From the NCBI GenBank assembly GCA_039881145.1, contig JAYKKI010000074.1, positions 10,419,501 to 10,483,500 of the forward strand: a stretch of 64,000 nt of DNA, read 5' to 3'. Position numbers and translations under genes: made by a program. The notes below the pieces were generated by a model. It had not been told where the DNA came from. It was given only the letters and a program-made list of their open reading frames with translations, and did not search any database. Shown here piece after piece: positions 49,740 through 62,800 of the stretch. Positions within the stretch are counted from its first letter, which is position 1; each line of letters begins with the position of its first letter. This DNA comes from Druceiella hillmani (taxonomy: Eukaryota; Arthropoda; Insecta; Lepidoptera; Hepialidae).

Positions 49740-49868
49740 CCATCTATCTCTCTATAGTCATATCATAATTAGTTATATAATTACAATTTAACCGGGAAAG
49801 GTTTTTATAGTCATATTTCCCAAATAGAGGATATTTCGTTAAAGTAACTTTAGTTATTTCTTTTTTAG

Positions 49869-50154
49869 TAACATTTCTTCACAACTTTTGGAGAAAATAT
49901 CACTACTGAGACATAATAATAACGAGATAATAAATAGTCTAAGTATTGGCGGTACAGGAACTAATTCAATACCAGTCGACAGCCGTAACTCAAACTATCG
50001 AAACTCGATAAGGTCAATAAATAACTGCAGTCAGAACAAAAGTAACAACGAAACGAACGCTATGAATGATGCGCTTGGCAAAATAGCAGCGGGGATTTTC
50101 CGAAATTTTATATTTCTATTTTGCCAGATTGCCATATATAGAAGTTCATTTTGA
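49869..50154 (+). CDS. Candidate coding exon, Asn/Ser-rich unidentified protein
   Basis: A strong acceptor (pyrimidine tract ending TTTTTTAG at 49868) opens a frame NISSQLLEKISLLRHNNNEI, then INSLSIGGTGTNSIPVDSRN, then a Ser/Asn/Arg-rich stretch ending NAMNDALGKIAAG. G+C rises clearly over 49950-50100. The hydrophobic tail (FIFLFCQIAIY) to the TGA at 50152 looks like intron, so the exon probably ends earlier; AAAA|GTAAC at 50042 is one donor. There is no convincing ATG at the start. The family is unknown. The weak coiled-coil-like start and low-complexity linker are typical of regulatory or scaffold proteins. Confidence 0.4.
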
Positions 50155-51019
50155 TGAACCATACTTTCAAACCTAGACCGTTTTATTATTTTTAAATTGA
50201 TTTAGATTATACTTCATTATGTTTTTAAAATAAATTGAGGAACCTAAGTTAAAAATCTATTCAGGTTGGATCCATAAATTTCAACAACGCAAAAAAATAA
50301 GGTTAAATCTTTTGTATTCTTTTCAAATCTTCGGTCCGCTATTGTAGCGCTCTTTATTTAAAATAATTATTTTCCAGCTTCCCAAATTTTGTTATAGGAA
50401 CTTATAAAATGCAGTAACATTACATTGCTTATTGAAATAGTGTTATTCTTACTGTATCATTACGTAGTTGGTCTTCGGTGGTTTTATAAATTTAGTCAAA
50501 TTTTTAGCTATATCCATTGACCATGGTAAAGGTGAGAAAAAATTCAATGTAAAGAGTTCGTGAAAACAATCATATATGGCATATAAATAACCTGTTAAGT
50601 AAACTTGCGCAACACGATTTCGTCCCCGCTTAGACACGAAAATAAATATTTGAAAGTATTTCTGTTAAACTAATTGAAATGGTAACATTATTTTTCATCG
50701 TGTATTTTTTTATTTCATATTGTATATAACATTGTCTTATAAAACTTTTACATTTCAAATGATTCTAAGTACCCCAAAATTATGAGATTTAGATTTACCA
50801 CTATAGTTTTTTTCTTACAATTTTGTTTAATTTATAAAACTGCGATTTTTTCATAATCTCAATTTTAAAGGTCTTGGATATGAAGGATAACTTATTTTCC
50901 ATGAATATTTTCAATCTCTTAAAATGCCCGAAACATATGGAATCAAAGTTATACTTTCAATTTTTCTAGGGTACTTATAACAATCCCCGGAGAATTCCAA
51001 TAACAGACTGAGATTATGA
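50155..51019. other. AT-rich non-coding stretch
   Basis: Nothing is recognised; the 62-codon minus frame at 50449-50637 is unsupported. Confidence 0.5.
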
Positions 51020-51035
51020 AATATATACATATATC

Positions 51036-51095
<60 letters not shown>
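51020..51095. repeat. (TA)n microsatellite
   Basis: A TA run with CATATCTATG interruptions at its left end. Confidence 0.95.
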
Positions 51096-51101
<6 letters not shown>

Positions 51102-54100
51102 TGATAATAACAATTCGTTCAGATTACATTATTCGATCACAGAACCAGCAAAGAAGTGATCAAAAAAGTAGTGTGTATTACTAACATTAGAAATACTCCA
51201 AGAAATAGACAACAGTCCTCTCAAACCAGCTGGCAGAACCTTTAGATTTTATTTCATAATGGGTATTAAAAAAAATTGCTCTCAGTGAAACAAATGTCTC
51301 CAATCGCACGTGTTGCTACTTGCACTTATTCGCAAAAAAAACTGAAAAAAGACTATAGGATTAGGACCAGGAAAATATATCAATATTTAATAATATATTT
51401 CAATGATATATGAGTATATCAACGTACACGGAGTTTAAAATAACTAATTTGTAAAATAAAAAAAATTGAAACCTTCTGATGTCAAGAAAACTGTAGAAAA
51501 AAAATGTTATCTCGAAAGATTTTTTAAAATTTAAAAATTTTGGTCACCAAAGTACAACATAATTTTTTTTAAAATCCTAGATAACTGAATTTAGAAAACC
51601 ATAATGTGAATATACGTTTAAGCTAAAATTTACACTTTTGAGCTTCTCGTTTAAATACTATTTCCTTCCTCCACATTGATACCTATAATTAATATTTCTT
51701 CCGCATTGATATTAGCACAGATTCCATAGATGAACAAAACTGTGTACAATGCAAATATTGAATTTCAGAGCGAATTCCAATTCAGGTACTTATTCCATTA
51801 TAGTCAATGGAAGGATATACGGACAATTAGCACGGTCAAATAAAATTTTCTCATTTATTAATGCTCACAAATAATTTTCTTTGCCATATATGACACACGA
51901 AATAGTTCCAACTATTTAACGCCACAAAATTCTAGACATTGTTATGCAATCCTATATCATCACCCACCCGTTAGCTAAGGGGTGCGGATATAGTTTACTA
52001 CTTCGTTAGTCCGACAGTCCTTTTATTTGCAATGCCCTTTATTCCACATGTTTCAATAAAATTTAGGAAACACGATCACACACCTCAACTTGCAAAATAA
52101 GAGTTTAAGATAGCTAGCATAAGATATAAATTTTAGTAGTATAAATTTTAATTCGGTTACACGATGATATTGTTTGAATAACTCACTAACATTTGAGTTA
52201 GAAGACATACATAATTTCTATTAGTAATATTATTTTTAATTGCTTAGGTTGTTATAAATACATTATAATTAACTTTTTTTTCAAACCTTGAATCGATTTT
52301 AATCTGAAGAACTAAGTAATGATAACAAGGTGACTATTTTTAACGAAATGCCTAGATATCGATTGAACATTTAATTATATTACTGAATTGAACGTTTTCG
52401 TTTTCTATCACAAATAGTTTTCTCAATTTTACTTATTAAAAATTCTAGCCCAGTGTACTTTTTAGCTATTATTATTTGTTTCCTTAAATTCAGTACTCTC
52501 TCCATCAAATGAATTTAACATCATCAATTGAGTTTAGACTGGAAATATATTTTTACCTGATTTAAACTCGCTGATTGAAACCACTGGCGCAATATCAAAC
52601 GCAGAAAAAAATTTCCATTTTGGAGGCACATATTAAGGAATACAATGGCAGAGTAGAAAAACACAACAAATGAAACATTCGACAACAAATGAGACATTCG
52701 TCGATGTATCAAAGTTTTCATTTATAACGAAATGTGAGATAACCATGTTCCAACTTCTCTATTATATTAAACATTTCGCTGCACAATAAATTGCGGTGAC
52801 ACGCCATGTGTACTAAAATTCAGGATAATACCTTTAACAACTAGCTCAATTCTGTTAATAGTATCGAAGTTCTTCGCTGTATGAAACCTAATTAAACGAA
52901 CACAATACCAGAGGATTCAGGTGAGAGAACAGTAATAAAATGGTACAATTCAACCCATGTAGCACGGCACAAAGCCAGCTCTAATGCGACGGTCTTCCCG
53001 AAGCATTCTTTTAGGTAGTTATCGGTTGTGAAAAATACATGTCCTACCGCAAAAGTAATAAAAAAAATAAGATTTGTAAATGCACGATTTATGAAGAAGC
53101 AATTATATCGTAAACAAGTGAATAAAATGATACGTCGTGTACATAAGAGGCTGTAAATTTGGTGTTATTTGTAAATGTTGTGTCAAATTTTTAATAGATT
53201 ACACAATTCCGTCAATAAATATAAGAATTCTATTCCCAAATTTGTGTATGTACTTTTATACAAGTAAATGTTTACTTTGTTTCTTAATATTAGTATTACT
53301 TTATTTAAATGTCTAAATATGTAAATATCTTTTAGAAAAAAAAATAGGTTTTGTTTATTCGCTCTATCTAATGAAACTCTTTTGCAGAACAAAAATAAAA
53401 TTATTTTCCCCAATTAGTTATTAATTGCTAATTATTTAAAAAATTATTACAAATTAAAAATTATTTACACCTGTTCTCATTGTTTAATGTCTGAATATTT
53501 AAGAATAAACCCAATATGGCGAAACGTTCCCTTATCATTGTTTTCAGAAATTTCGTTATCTAAATTGTAATTTCGAGAGGTCAGCGTACCGCGTAAATGT
53601 ACCTAGGTTAAATGTTTGCCTTTATAATCACTTAACTGTGGGTGATGAAGATATTTTACGGGACAACTTTTCTAACTAAATATATTTACTCGTCAACAGT
53701 GATATTTATTTCACAATAAACCTCCATGTTTATTATGTTCGGAAATAATCCATTTATAATTAAAAATCTCATTATGTGACCTATTGCCGATAGGTATATT
53801 TCACCGCGAAATTTTCCCATAGTTTTTGTAGGGAATTAAGTGTGCGCGTGATTGCGCTTATACATTGGTAAAATTATTTATATTTCTGAAATTACATATA
53901 CACAAATATTAAAGAAAAGTTTTCGTAGTCATGTGGCGCTTTAAGGAACACACTTATTTCGATCATAAATTTTCTTGCAGAAAATTTTGTAAATACCATC
54001 CAAATTAAAAATAGCAAGGTAAAATACGTTAATATAACACCAGTTATGCCTGCAACTTCGTTTACATATAATTAGGAGAAAAAAAATTTTCTCCCTTATA

Positions 54101-54301
54101 TTTTGCTCCCCGGTAGCTACGGATTTATATGTCAAATTAACATACAAACAGACTGAAAAAGTTCTAAAAAGCTCTATACGCTTAACCATATATAGTGATT
54201 AGTAAATCACTATTTTTAAAATATTTTCAATATTCGGAATTCACCCTACTATAATTTTATTGTGTGTATGGATGCCACTCATGTAAATTAATTTATTACA
54301 T
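51096..54301. other. Long AT-rich non-coding stretch
   Basis: Short direct repeats only (for example ACAACAAATGARACATTCG near 52662-52700). Minus frames at 52524, 53183 and 53941 show no domains. Confidence 0.5.
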
Positions 54302-54345
54302 ATTCATTCACTTTTCACATGGAAGAATGTGAAAAGTGAACGAAT
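54302..54345. repeat. Hairpin with 19 bp arms
   Basis: Arms 54302-54320 and 54327-54345 are reverse complements with one mismatch around GGAAGA; the stem contains TTCACTTTTCACAT. Confidence 0.75.
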
Positions 54346-55771
54346 TCATTCATTTATATTTTTAAAATGTAAATTTTACATGATTCGTAACTTCTACAAG
54401 TGCAATTAGAGCTATGCTTATCCAGCATTGTCATGATTAGAATTCTTTAAAAGCATGTAAATATTTGGTACTATTATTGTTATATCGATTCAAATTTCAT
54501 CAATATTTATCCATTTTTGTTGAATACACAATTCGTTTTTTCCTCAACATTACACAATATTACACATTCAATATAACACAATTCGTTTTTTTCTGTTTTA
54601 TTACCAATTGGAGCGACTTTTTGATTTAAAATAATTTTTTTAAATATTGCACATGTTAAGAAAGAGGAATATTTTTTTTATATATTTTAAAGTTCTTTGA
54701 AAGGAAAAAAACGAGTATTCACAATTTTTTTCTTCGTCTTTTTTATGAATTTGTTTTCATCAGTTTCGAATATTTACATGAATTTAACTTCTAAACGAAA
54801 AAAAAATTAAAAAATAAGAAAAAATCGATACGCCATTTGCTAATTGGAATAATGAAAGGAATTTTTATATTTTCCCAGAAATTCAAAATTGATATTAAAA
54901 TTCTAATGACAAGTTTTAATTAATCAGTTTTATTTTTTTCCCACACGTTTTATTTTATTTAGTCTTCCACTCATACATTAATCAAAAGAATTTCATGCCA
55001 TCAATCTGTGTGTATGCATTGTTATTTCTGTGTTGAACAATGTTTTATTGTGTGCACTACACGATAATACATTGAAACAAAACTCCACGCTCAAAACTGA
55101 CATTAAATCAAACAAATTCAAACTGAGCCTATTACAGATGTTGGACTTCAAAAGAAAACATGTACTTAGTTGTACTTTTTGTTACAAAAATGTTTCTCAA
55201 ACATATACGTTGCTAAGTATAGGTAATATGAGAAAAAAATATTATTGAAAGTATTGGGAAAGGTTTTTGTACCTTCAAATGTCGAAGGATTTATTTTTTA
55301 CATTGTAAAAATACAATAATATATATTGCAAATATGTTTTGTTTATTCACAGCAGTTTTATATTTATTTGGGATTAATTTCAGTTTACAATCGATTAGAG
55401 CGTTTACAGTGTCAAATAAATATATTCTTGCTCGTTCCTATAGTCACAGATCCCACATATTTTCTCCTTTCGTCTCTAAAGAAATGCAAATTTCGTAACA
55501 CCTTTCAAAATAATATTTAAAAATGCAATCATCAATAGAATAAAGCTGAAATTATGAATTACGTAATATATAATTAGAACGATAAGTAATATATAATCCA
55601 AACGGTTGATAAGCCTTTTTTGTGATTCGCTTTTTCAAAATTACATGTGGTATTGTTCATTTGCTTTACGTACTTTTCGTTTTTCTTTCCAAGTAAATTT
55701 ATATTTTGCTATGGCTGTACGCTATTTAGGTAGAAAACTACAGTCAAATTATGACAAATAAAGGGATCAAT
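54346..55771. other. AT-rich non-coding stretch
   Basis: A direct repeat of ACACAATTCGTTTTTT near 54527-54588 is the only pattern. The frames at 55030 and 55326 are unsupported. Confidence 0.5.
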
Positions 55772-55935
55772 CAATAGAGTGGAAATCGAGGTAAATTACG
55801 TCTGTCAGGTTATATAATCCGAGGAGAAAATGTCGCAAAAAACCTCGTTCGACTTTTCCCCACTATCCTTACATGTCACTTTTCTTCAGATTTTCGTTTT
55901 ACCCTCCAAAGGAATACACTTATATTAGTCATCAC
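55772..55935 (+). repeat. Dispersed repeat family D, copy 1
   Basis: It aligns with 59682-59845: both start CAATAGAG and share ATAATCC or GTGATCC, then TCGTTCGA, then ATCCYTACATKTCAC, then GTTTTACCCT or GTTTTATTCT, then ATACACTTAT. No conserved frame links them. Confidence 0.55.
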
Positions 55936-57995
55936 TTCTGATAGACATTTAATTATGTATTTTTACCCATGTTATAAATAATCTAATCTAATATTTTAAG
56001 CACTATGTCAGTTTAGGTGGTCATCCCTTTTTATAAGTTTGAAATTAAGGTTAAAAATATACAATATTTCAAAATAAATGCGATTAAAATACTAATTAAA
56101 AAACTAAAGAAGATCCTTATGAAACTTAGATAATAAACTCTGTCAATTCATACTTGTGGTCCGGTATATCAGTTGAACCGTTACTGTGTTCGCACCGTAT
56201 ATTTTAGAAATGTACTTTACGTTGAACTTCAAGAATTATTTTAGTTTATTGTCGTCCAAAACTTTAGAGTTTTACATCAAAAAGTTAAGTACAAGTATAA
56301 AGTAAAAGTTATAAAACACGCGTTAGTGGCTTCGTGGAATATCCTGTACTTCAGTACGGTAGTACTGCTAAGACTATTAGCTTCTTTGCACTTTGCCTAC
56401 TGCAAAAGTTGTAGGCAAGTTTACATCTTTGAGGATCAAAACATTTTGACATAATTACGTGCAATTATATTCACCTTGAGACTTTTCGGAAAATAGCTTC
56501 TTCAGCTGGACAAGATTACTTAAATTCCATAGTTCCAATCTATAATTAGTTTAATGACATACTTATCTTACACCATATCATATATTTTTAATATTAGTAC
56601 AAAAGACTAAACTTCTTTTTCCTAAAAAAAATTTAATGCATCCCTACTCTTATTCTTAGTTCACAATAACAACAGTGATTAATTAAGCTATGTCCTAAAT
56701 GTTTTTGTGTCTCATTTTAGTTATTTGTACTTATTTTATTAAATTCATTAATTTTTATGTATATGAATCCTGCGCCATTTTCTTTTATGTATATTTTAAC
56801 ACATTAAAAATGTAATAACTTAATCCAAAGGCAAGGGTTCGATTCAACATGACTATAAATTACCTGAGGACAAAATTAATTTGACGACTGACTGGAAATA
56901 ATACATGTTTTTTTTATTTACGATTGGGAATAAAAATAATCAAATTCAGCCAAATATAACTACAAACTTCTTTAAATATTAGAACAATAAAATTTCACAA
57001 CTACAAAATATGTTCTAGGACAATCACAATAATATTCACAAAGCACAAATTGGAGAATGCCAATGTCAATTATGTTTGAATAATATCATTTATATTTTTT
57101 TCATTACTCCAATTTTATTTGAAAATTTTGCAACTGCTTCGATAATTAAAACTGAGGCTTAATTGCAGGCTTTAACAAAAAATGTCAACCGTTCTTCGCA
57201 CAAACTCATTAATTACAATCAGACGTCCGTTGTTTAATGTTTGTAGACCTCTCGCGTCAATTTCTCTCAGATAGAAGTTTTAAAAAGGGATTATTTATTT
57301 TGAGATCATTAACTATTTTTATAAATACCCTAACGCTTTTTTATAACCAGGCCATTATTTCCTTGGATAATACTACGTTATTATGAGGTATAGTACGCCT
57401 CTAGGTATATATACTCGTATATTTCGACACATTTAAATTTCGATGTGTTTTCAATTGTGCTATTTTACAAAAACATCATTTAGGGGAGAGAATATATGGG
57501 TATCGTACGATAAGGGATAGTTTAGTGATTCTAACATTTAATTAAAATAACTTCTTTGCAATGGTTTATACCAATAAAATAAGAATTAACTGCAATTTAT
57601 ATTTTAACGTCAGCGACGTCTCTAGTAGCGTATCACAATTAAATCTAATACGAGATTTATATTACTCTTGTCTTTTATTACAATCCAATACACTTTTTAA
57701 ACCGTATTTTAAAAGAAACCGCGTTTTCAGATTAAATTTTCACGTGAGTAAGTAGTTTTCCATTAGTGTATTGTTATATCTTGATAGACTATTGAATGCT
57801 ATTTATTTAATAAATGAGTCAATGTTACATTTAAGATGTAGAAATTATAATTTTTAATTTTAAAGACGCGTTTTTTCATCAAAATGATCTATATTAAAAC
57901 CGTTTTTATTTTGAGAAGCTAGGAGAAAACTCTTGAAAGAATTTAGTCTCATTTGCATTATCATATTGCACTAGTGAATTAAAAAAGTTAGAGAC
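55936..57995. other. AT-rich non-coding stretch
   Basis: Nothing is recognised. GGGTTCGATTC near 56827 resembles a tRNA B box, but no tRNA fold surrounds it. Confidence 0.5.
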
Positions 57996-58040
57996 ACACA
58001 GAAATAATAATATATTTTATACGTATTATTATTTCTGTGT
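57996..58040. repeat. 17 bp inverted repeat
   Basis: ACACAGAAATAATAATA at 57996-58012 pairs exactly with 58024-58040. Confidence 0.75.
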
Positions 58041-59681
58041 ATTATCATCCTTTCACACGCTGACGTTTAAGGATATATCAGAAATATATCATTACAAATA
58101 ATTTATGTCTGACCATATATAACTATGATCCTTGTAACAAATTAATATATTTTACTACCTGTTACATTATTTATTGGGTATGATGTATAAAAAGTCTATT
58201 AGGGTTATAAGAGACCTACGAATCATTAACGAAGTCTTTGCTAATAAGTAGGACAACTTTAATCGAAACGATACGGATTGGAGTTCTTTGCTTAAATATT
58301 CTTCCGACTACATTGCAATCTAGTTTGTAATATTCTCATTTTTCTTAATGTGATCTTGCAATCTTCCCTATGTCTTTTTGCCGAGGAATAGAACTAAAAT
58401 CAAAACATATCTGAGCGTTTTAACATAGGTATTTTGTGAATTATATGTGTCCCTTTGATAAAATAAACGGTATTCCACAAACTCTCTGCACTAATTAAAG
58501 GCAACGTACCGTTTAGCTGCTTGTAGCAACACAATTAAAATATTTCAAAACCCTTCCCTTAATATGCGAGATCCGCCCGGAATAACGCCAAAATTTTAAT
58601 CACAAATTTCGTGGAATCTTTTATACCAATTGTCATTTTTTGTTTGTCGTTTCAATTGTTCATTAGCCCACATATGTTGGTAGTTTGATTGCGTAAATGC
58701 TTTAGTTGAAAATTGATTAAATGCAATGTTCGTCGTATTTATCAAATGAGTAAAATACACAATATTTTCCGGTGAAACCAAAATTGACAACACACTGGTA
58801 TTTTACCTCATTACGTCATCTATTGGCTCACAGGAAAACACAAAAAGAGGAAAACACACACAAAACACAGATGAATGTTAACTTTTCTAAAAATATATTT
58901 ATAATAATTGCATATTATTGTGTATAGTAAATTTTGCATAGTATATTTAAATACAACCCCCGCATCTGGAATCGACACTACATCGAATATATTCAGACTT
59001 AGTATATTATCAATGACCTTTGTGTTCATTAATGATACAATGTGGTTTGATTGTATTTTTCACTAGACACATATTATGTAAATGTTTTGAAGTTAATACG
59101 CTGTTAATCAAATAGAAACTGTAAGAAAGGATAATGTTAGCAAAGATAATGTGAAGAGTTTCTGCATCTTTACTTGCAGAAAGATTTTTTCTTACACTGT
59201 TAAACTACTGTGCGCATAAACTTACGTTATTTTTTATTACTACGAAAATATGTCTTACATTTATTGGCATGAATGTTAGTTACTTCGATTGATAAAAATA
59301 AGTATGTCCTTATGTAAACTTTCATGTCATTTCCTTTTATCTCCGATTAATTGAATTGTTTTGTATCATCTTTTAGTTTAATACGTAATAAATTAATAAT
59401 AAATGGAACAAATAGCGTGGCTATAATAACGAATAAAAAGTATGCCAATGAAACTGTTAAGATTAATTAAACTTTTTTTTTATTCATTTGTCTAACGTTA
59501 TGCATCATGGCGTCATGTGCGTTTAGGCCGCGGACGTCTATTTAACCTCTATAGAAATCCATTAATTTGTTACGACAGTATTCAAATAGGGAAGTCGTTG
59601 TGGAAACATTGCAAATATTTCGATCGATCGTTAATAATATATGTCTCGAGTTTATGAGATCTCGCGAGTCTATGTGGACAC
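58041..59681. other. AT-rich non-coding stretch
   Basis: A slightly GC-richer patch at 59505-59660 leads into repeat family D. No gene is recognised. Confidence 0.5.
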
Positions 59682-59845
59682 CAATAGAGCAACAATCGAA
59701 ATGATATATATAGGGGAGTTTATGTGATCCCAGGTCTCATCAAATTACGTTCGTTCGATTCTTCGCCAAAATCCCTACATTTCACATTTTTGTTTTATTC
59801 TGCCCTGCAAATTTACAAACACATACACTTATGTAAGTTATCGAC
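59682..59845 (+). repeat. Dispersed repeat family D, copy 2
   Basis: Homologous to 55772-55935 in the same orientation, 3.9 kb away. The 94-codon frame 59724-60008 overlaps it but is not open in copy 1, so it is not treated as a gene. A short (CTAC)n run follows at about 59926-59940. Confidence 0.55.
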
Positions 59846-62800
59846 GGCAGGCGCTTTGGTCAAGGTGTCTTCTTCGTCTCGTAATAACGTGAGAGGTTTA
59901 CGTGTATGCAGGTTTGATATTGTGTACCTACCTACCTACCTTATAGCGAGAATAAATATAATTCGTATAGGATTGGGTATTATTTTCTTCGACGTAATTT
60001 CTTCGTAATTTTATCTTGTAAATGTTCAGTCAGTATTTCTTATGTAGTAAAAATTTATCGTAATTTATCTACATACCAACGTTCGGTATTGAATTATATT
60101 TTGACATGTTTTTAAACAGTTTGAAATGAAAGAGTTTTTTGTAAAATAAATTATATATAATATTTCATTCTTAGGCAGAATACATTTAATTCTTGCAAAA
60201 AAATCTAAATATAGACTGACTTTTTAGGTGTAAGAAAAGATTTTCTTTTAGAATGAATAAAATATAAATAAAATAAGTTAAAAAATATAAATGTATGTGA
60301 ACTGTGATCACGTACTTATAATTCAGTAACTACGTGTATACATTTTAATTATACATAAATAATAATAAAAGTATTTTATTATTTGTAGGTTTATATCTAA
60401 TAATATAAGAATAAACGTAACGTATTGTAGCTGGAGATTATGTAGATTAGATTCATTAAAATTTTAATGTTTGATGGCGGATATATTTTATTAATTGGCC
60501 AAAATATTTCCAACTACTTCAGAATACTTGAGATCCAAAAATGTCAGTCTAAAATAGTATTGAAGAAGAATAAATTTGAAATTCAACTACTCGAATACAT
60601 CAAATTTAAATACTCCATGTATATCTTAAGTTTGTTTTTTAAATCGTCACCTCAATTTAATGGAATTTACAATGGTCAGTAATGACACGAATTGAGAAAT
60701 CAAAAACGGTTATATTATTTTCTTGCATATTCGTGTTCCAAAATTCTAACTGGATACTTAAGTGCACACTAAAATGCTTAATAATATTGTTTGTTAACTT
60801 TGTAACAAACAATTTTTCCTACATGACATCTTCAGGATAAGATTGAAGTTTGTTTATAAGTACATTATCTTAACCTGCACCTGAGTCAGCAATATTTCTA
60901 AATAAATAAGGCATTTTAATTTTTAATACGTTTTTGCCGTTTACGTACAAAATATGGCTTCCGTAATTGCTTCTTCATCTTGTAAAATTTGAATTTATTA
61001 TTCTCACAGCATTTTTAGTGTACATTACCCGAAAAGCACTCGAACGGAACTCATAGATATTTAAAGTCACTTACGGGTCATTAGGGTCATCATTAAAAAA
61101 CTGTTTCAAACGCCTGATGCGACTGATGACAGAATACTATAAACTTAGTAATGCCTAAATGTCCAGGGGTGTGGCAATTCCATCTGGGTTTGTTATTGAT
61201 AAATCAGTTTGCAAAAAATTAAAATTGATACGCAAATTAAACCAAAAGTGAAACTGCTATAAAATATGCGTAAAATTGGTCAATAAAATATTTCACCTTT
61301 AATAATAATTTAGCCGAAAAATGTTTTTTTTATATACTGTGATATGTTTTTTATTTTATGACATAGCTTTCCCAAAACAAGATATTGTTAGAGAAATGTT
61401 TACTTTTTAGTTTAGTATTTATTCGGTTATAGTTTTTGGCTAGCGGAATAGGTAACGAATATATTATCTATGTTACTTACTATATTTATTAATATTATTA
61501 TTAATTCTTTTTCATGAATTGTTTATAATTAATATACAATTAAAATGTTACATATATATGATTTCCTTTGCAAGAAAGAATACTTATCATCGAAAAATAA
61601 AATAAAATAAAATACGGTTTATTCAATCTTCATAAACAACAGCTATGATGCGATTTGTCTCGGATGATATTGATAAATCCTCTGCTGACAGTGGAATTTA
61701 GAATAAATAACAATTGAAACTCTGTAGAATTTTAACATAAAATTAGTATACCAAGCAGGTTTCTATGGATTTTTGAGTAAAATTTGAAACAATTATATTT
61801 AATCATTTTTTTCATATATTATCATCTTTTCAAGATACACTATTTCCATGTTTGCGTAATAGGTAACGGTGTGTAGTTCATTCTTATAGATATGCAAATC
61901 GATGGCCATGCGGTATTAATGGAGCAATTTACAATGCGACACACCTAATACCATGTTCGATCTGAAGCATTGAGAGTGGTACGGGCATTATTTTGCAAAA
62001 ATTAAAATCGATTACACTGGTTATTTAATGTTTTTCTTAAGTTTCTTCATCGAGGATAAATTAAAAATGAAAAAAAAATGTATTTCGAAATTAAATTATC
62101 CGTAATAAATATCCAAATAAAAATAATCTCGATTCTATTTATTGTGTCTTTTCGAGAAACTAAAATAATTATTTTTGGATATAATTATTTTAGGTCAATT
62201 AACCAACGATAAGCATATTTTAATATCAAGTGCCTATTTTAAAAACTTTCAAAATAATTTTGGGGTTTGTGTATAAAGACGACAAGATGAATTAAATCCA
62301 AAAATGCTTCCATATCGCTTTGTGCCTATTCTCATTCAACGATACGTTTCCCAAATGTTATAGCTCTGTAACCTGAACATTCACACTATAATAAATACCT
62401 CCCTATATAAACACTGTGTATAGCAGTGAAAAACTCATCAAAATCCATTTTGCAGAACTCAAATTACAGGCAAATGATAAACAGATACTTTGCGTTTTGT
62501 ATGTATAAAGGGTGAATTGGTTGAATTTCATATCCCTGGAAGTTATTAAAAGGAATTATTTACCGTTCTATATCTCTTAACTACGATTCAATATTCTATA
62601 GCGCTCCCATCTCCTCAGCTTCTCTCAAACGCCTAAAGGGATTATGAATTTTAAGTGATTCATGACAACTTATGAATATATTAATTTAATAGTTCGTGTC
62701 CGGACTTCGTGAGTGATTCCTTTTAAAGAATGAGTAAGGAAAGATCATTTCTTCTATCTCTTATTCTGTTAAAAATTTAAATATTTATTGTTCATTTTTG

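Noticed and set aside
56826..56838. tRNA B-box-like GGTTCGATTC
   Set aside because: No A box, acceptor stem or cloverleaf can be formed around it.
59724..60008. 94-codon ORF
   Set aside because: It overlaps dispersed repeat D, and the homologous copy at 55.8 kb does not keep the frame open.
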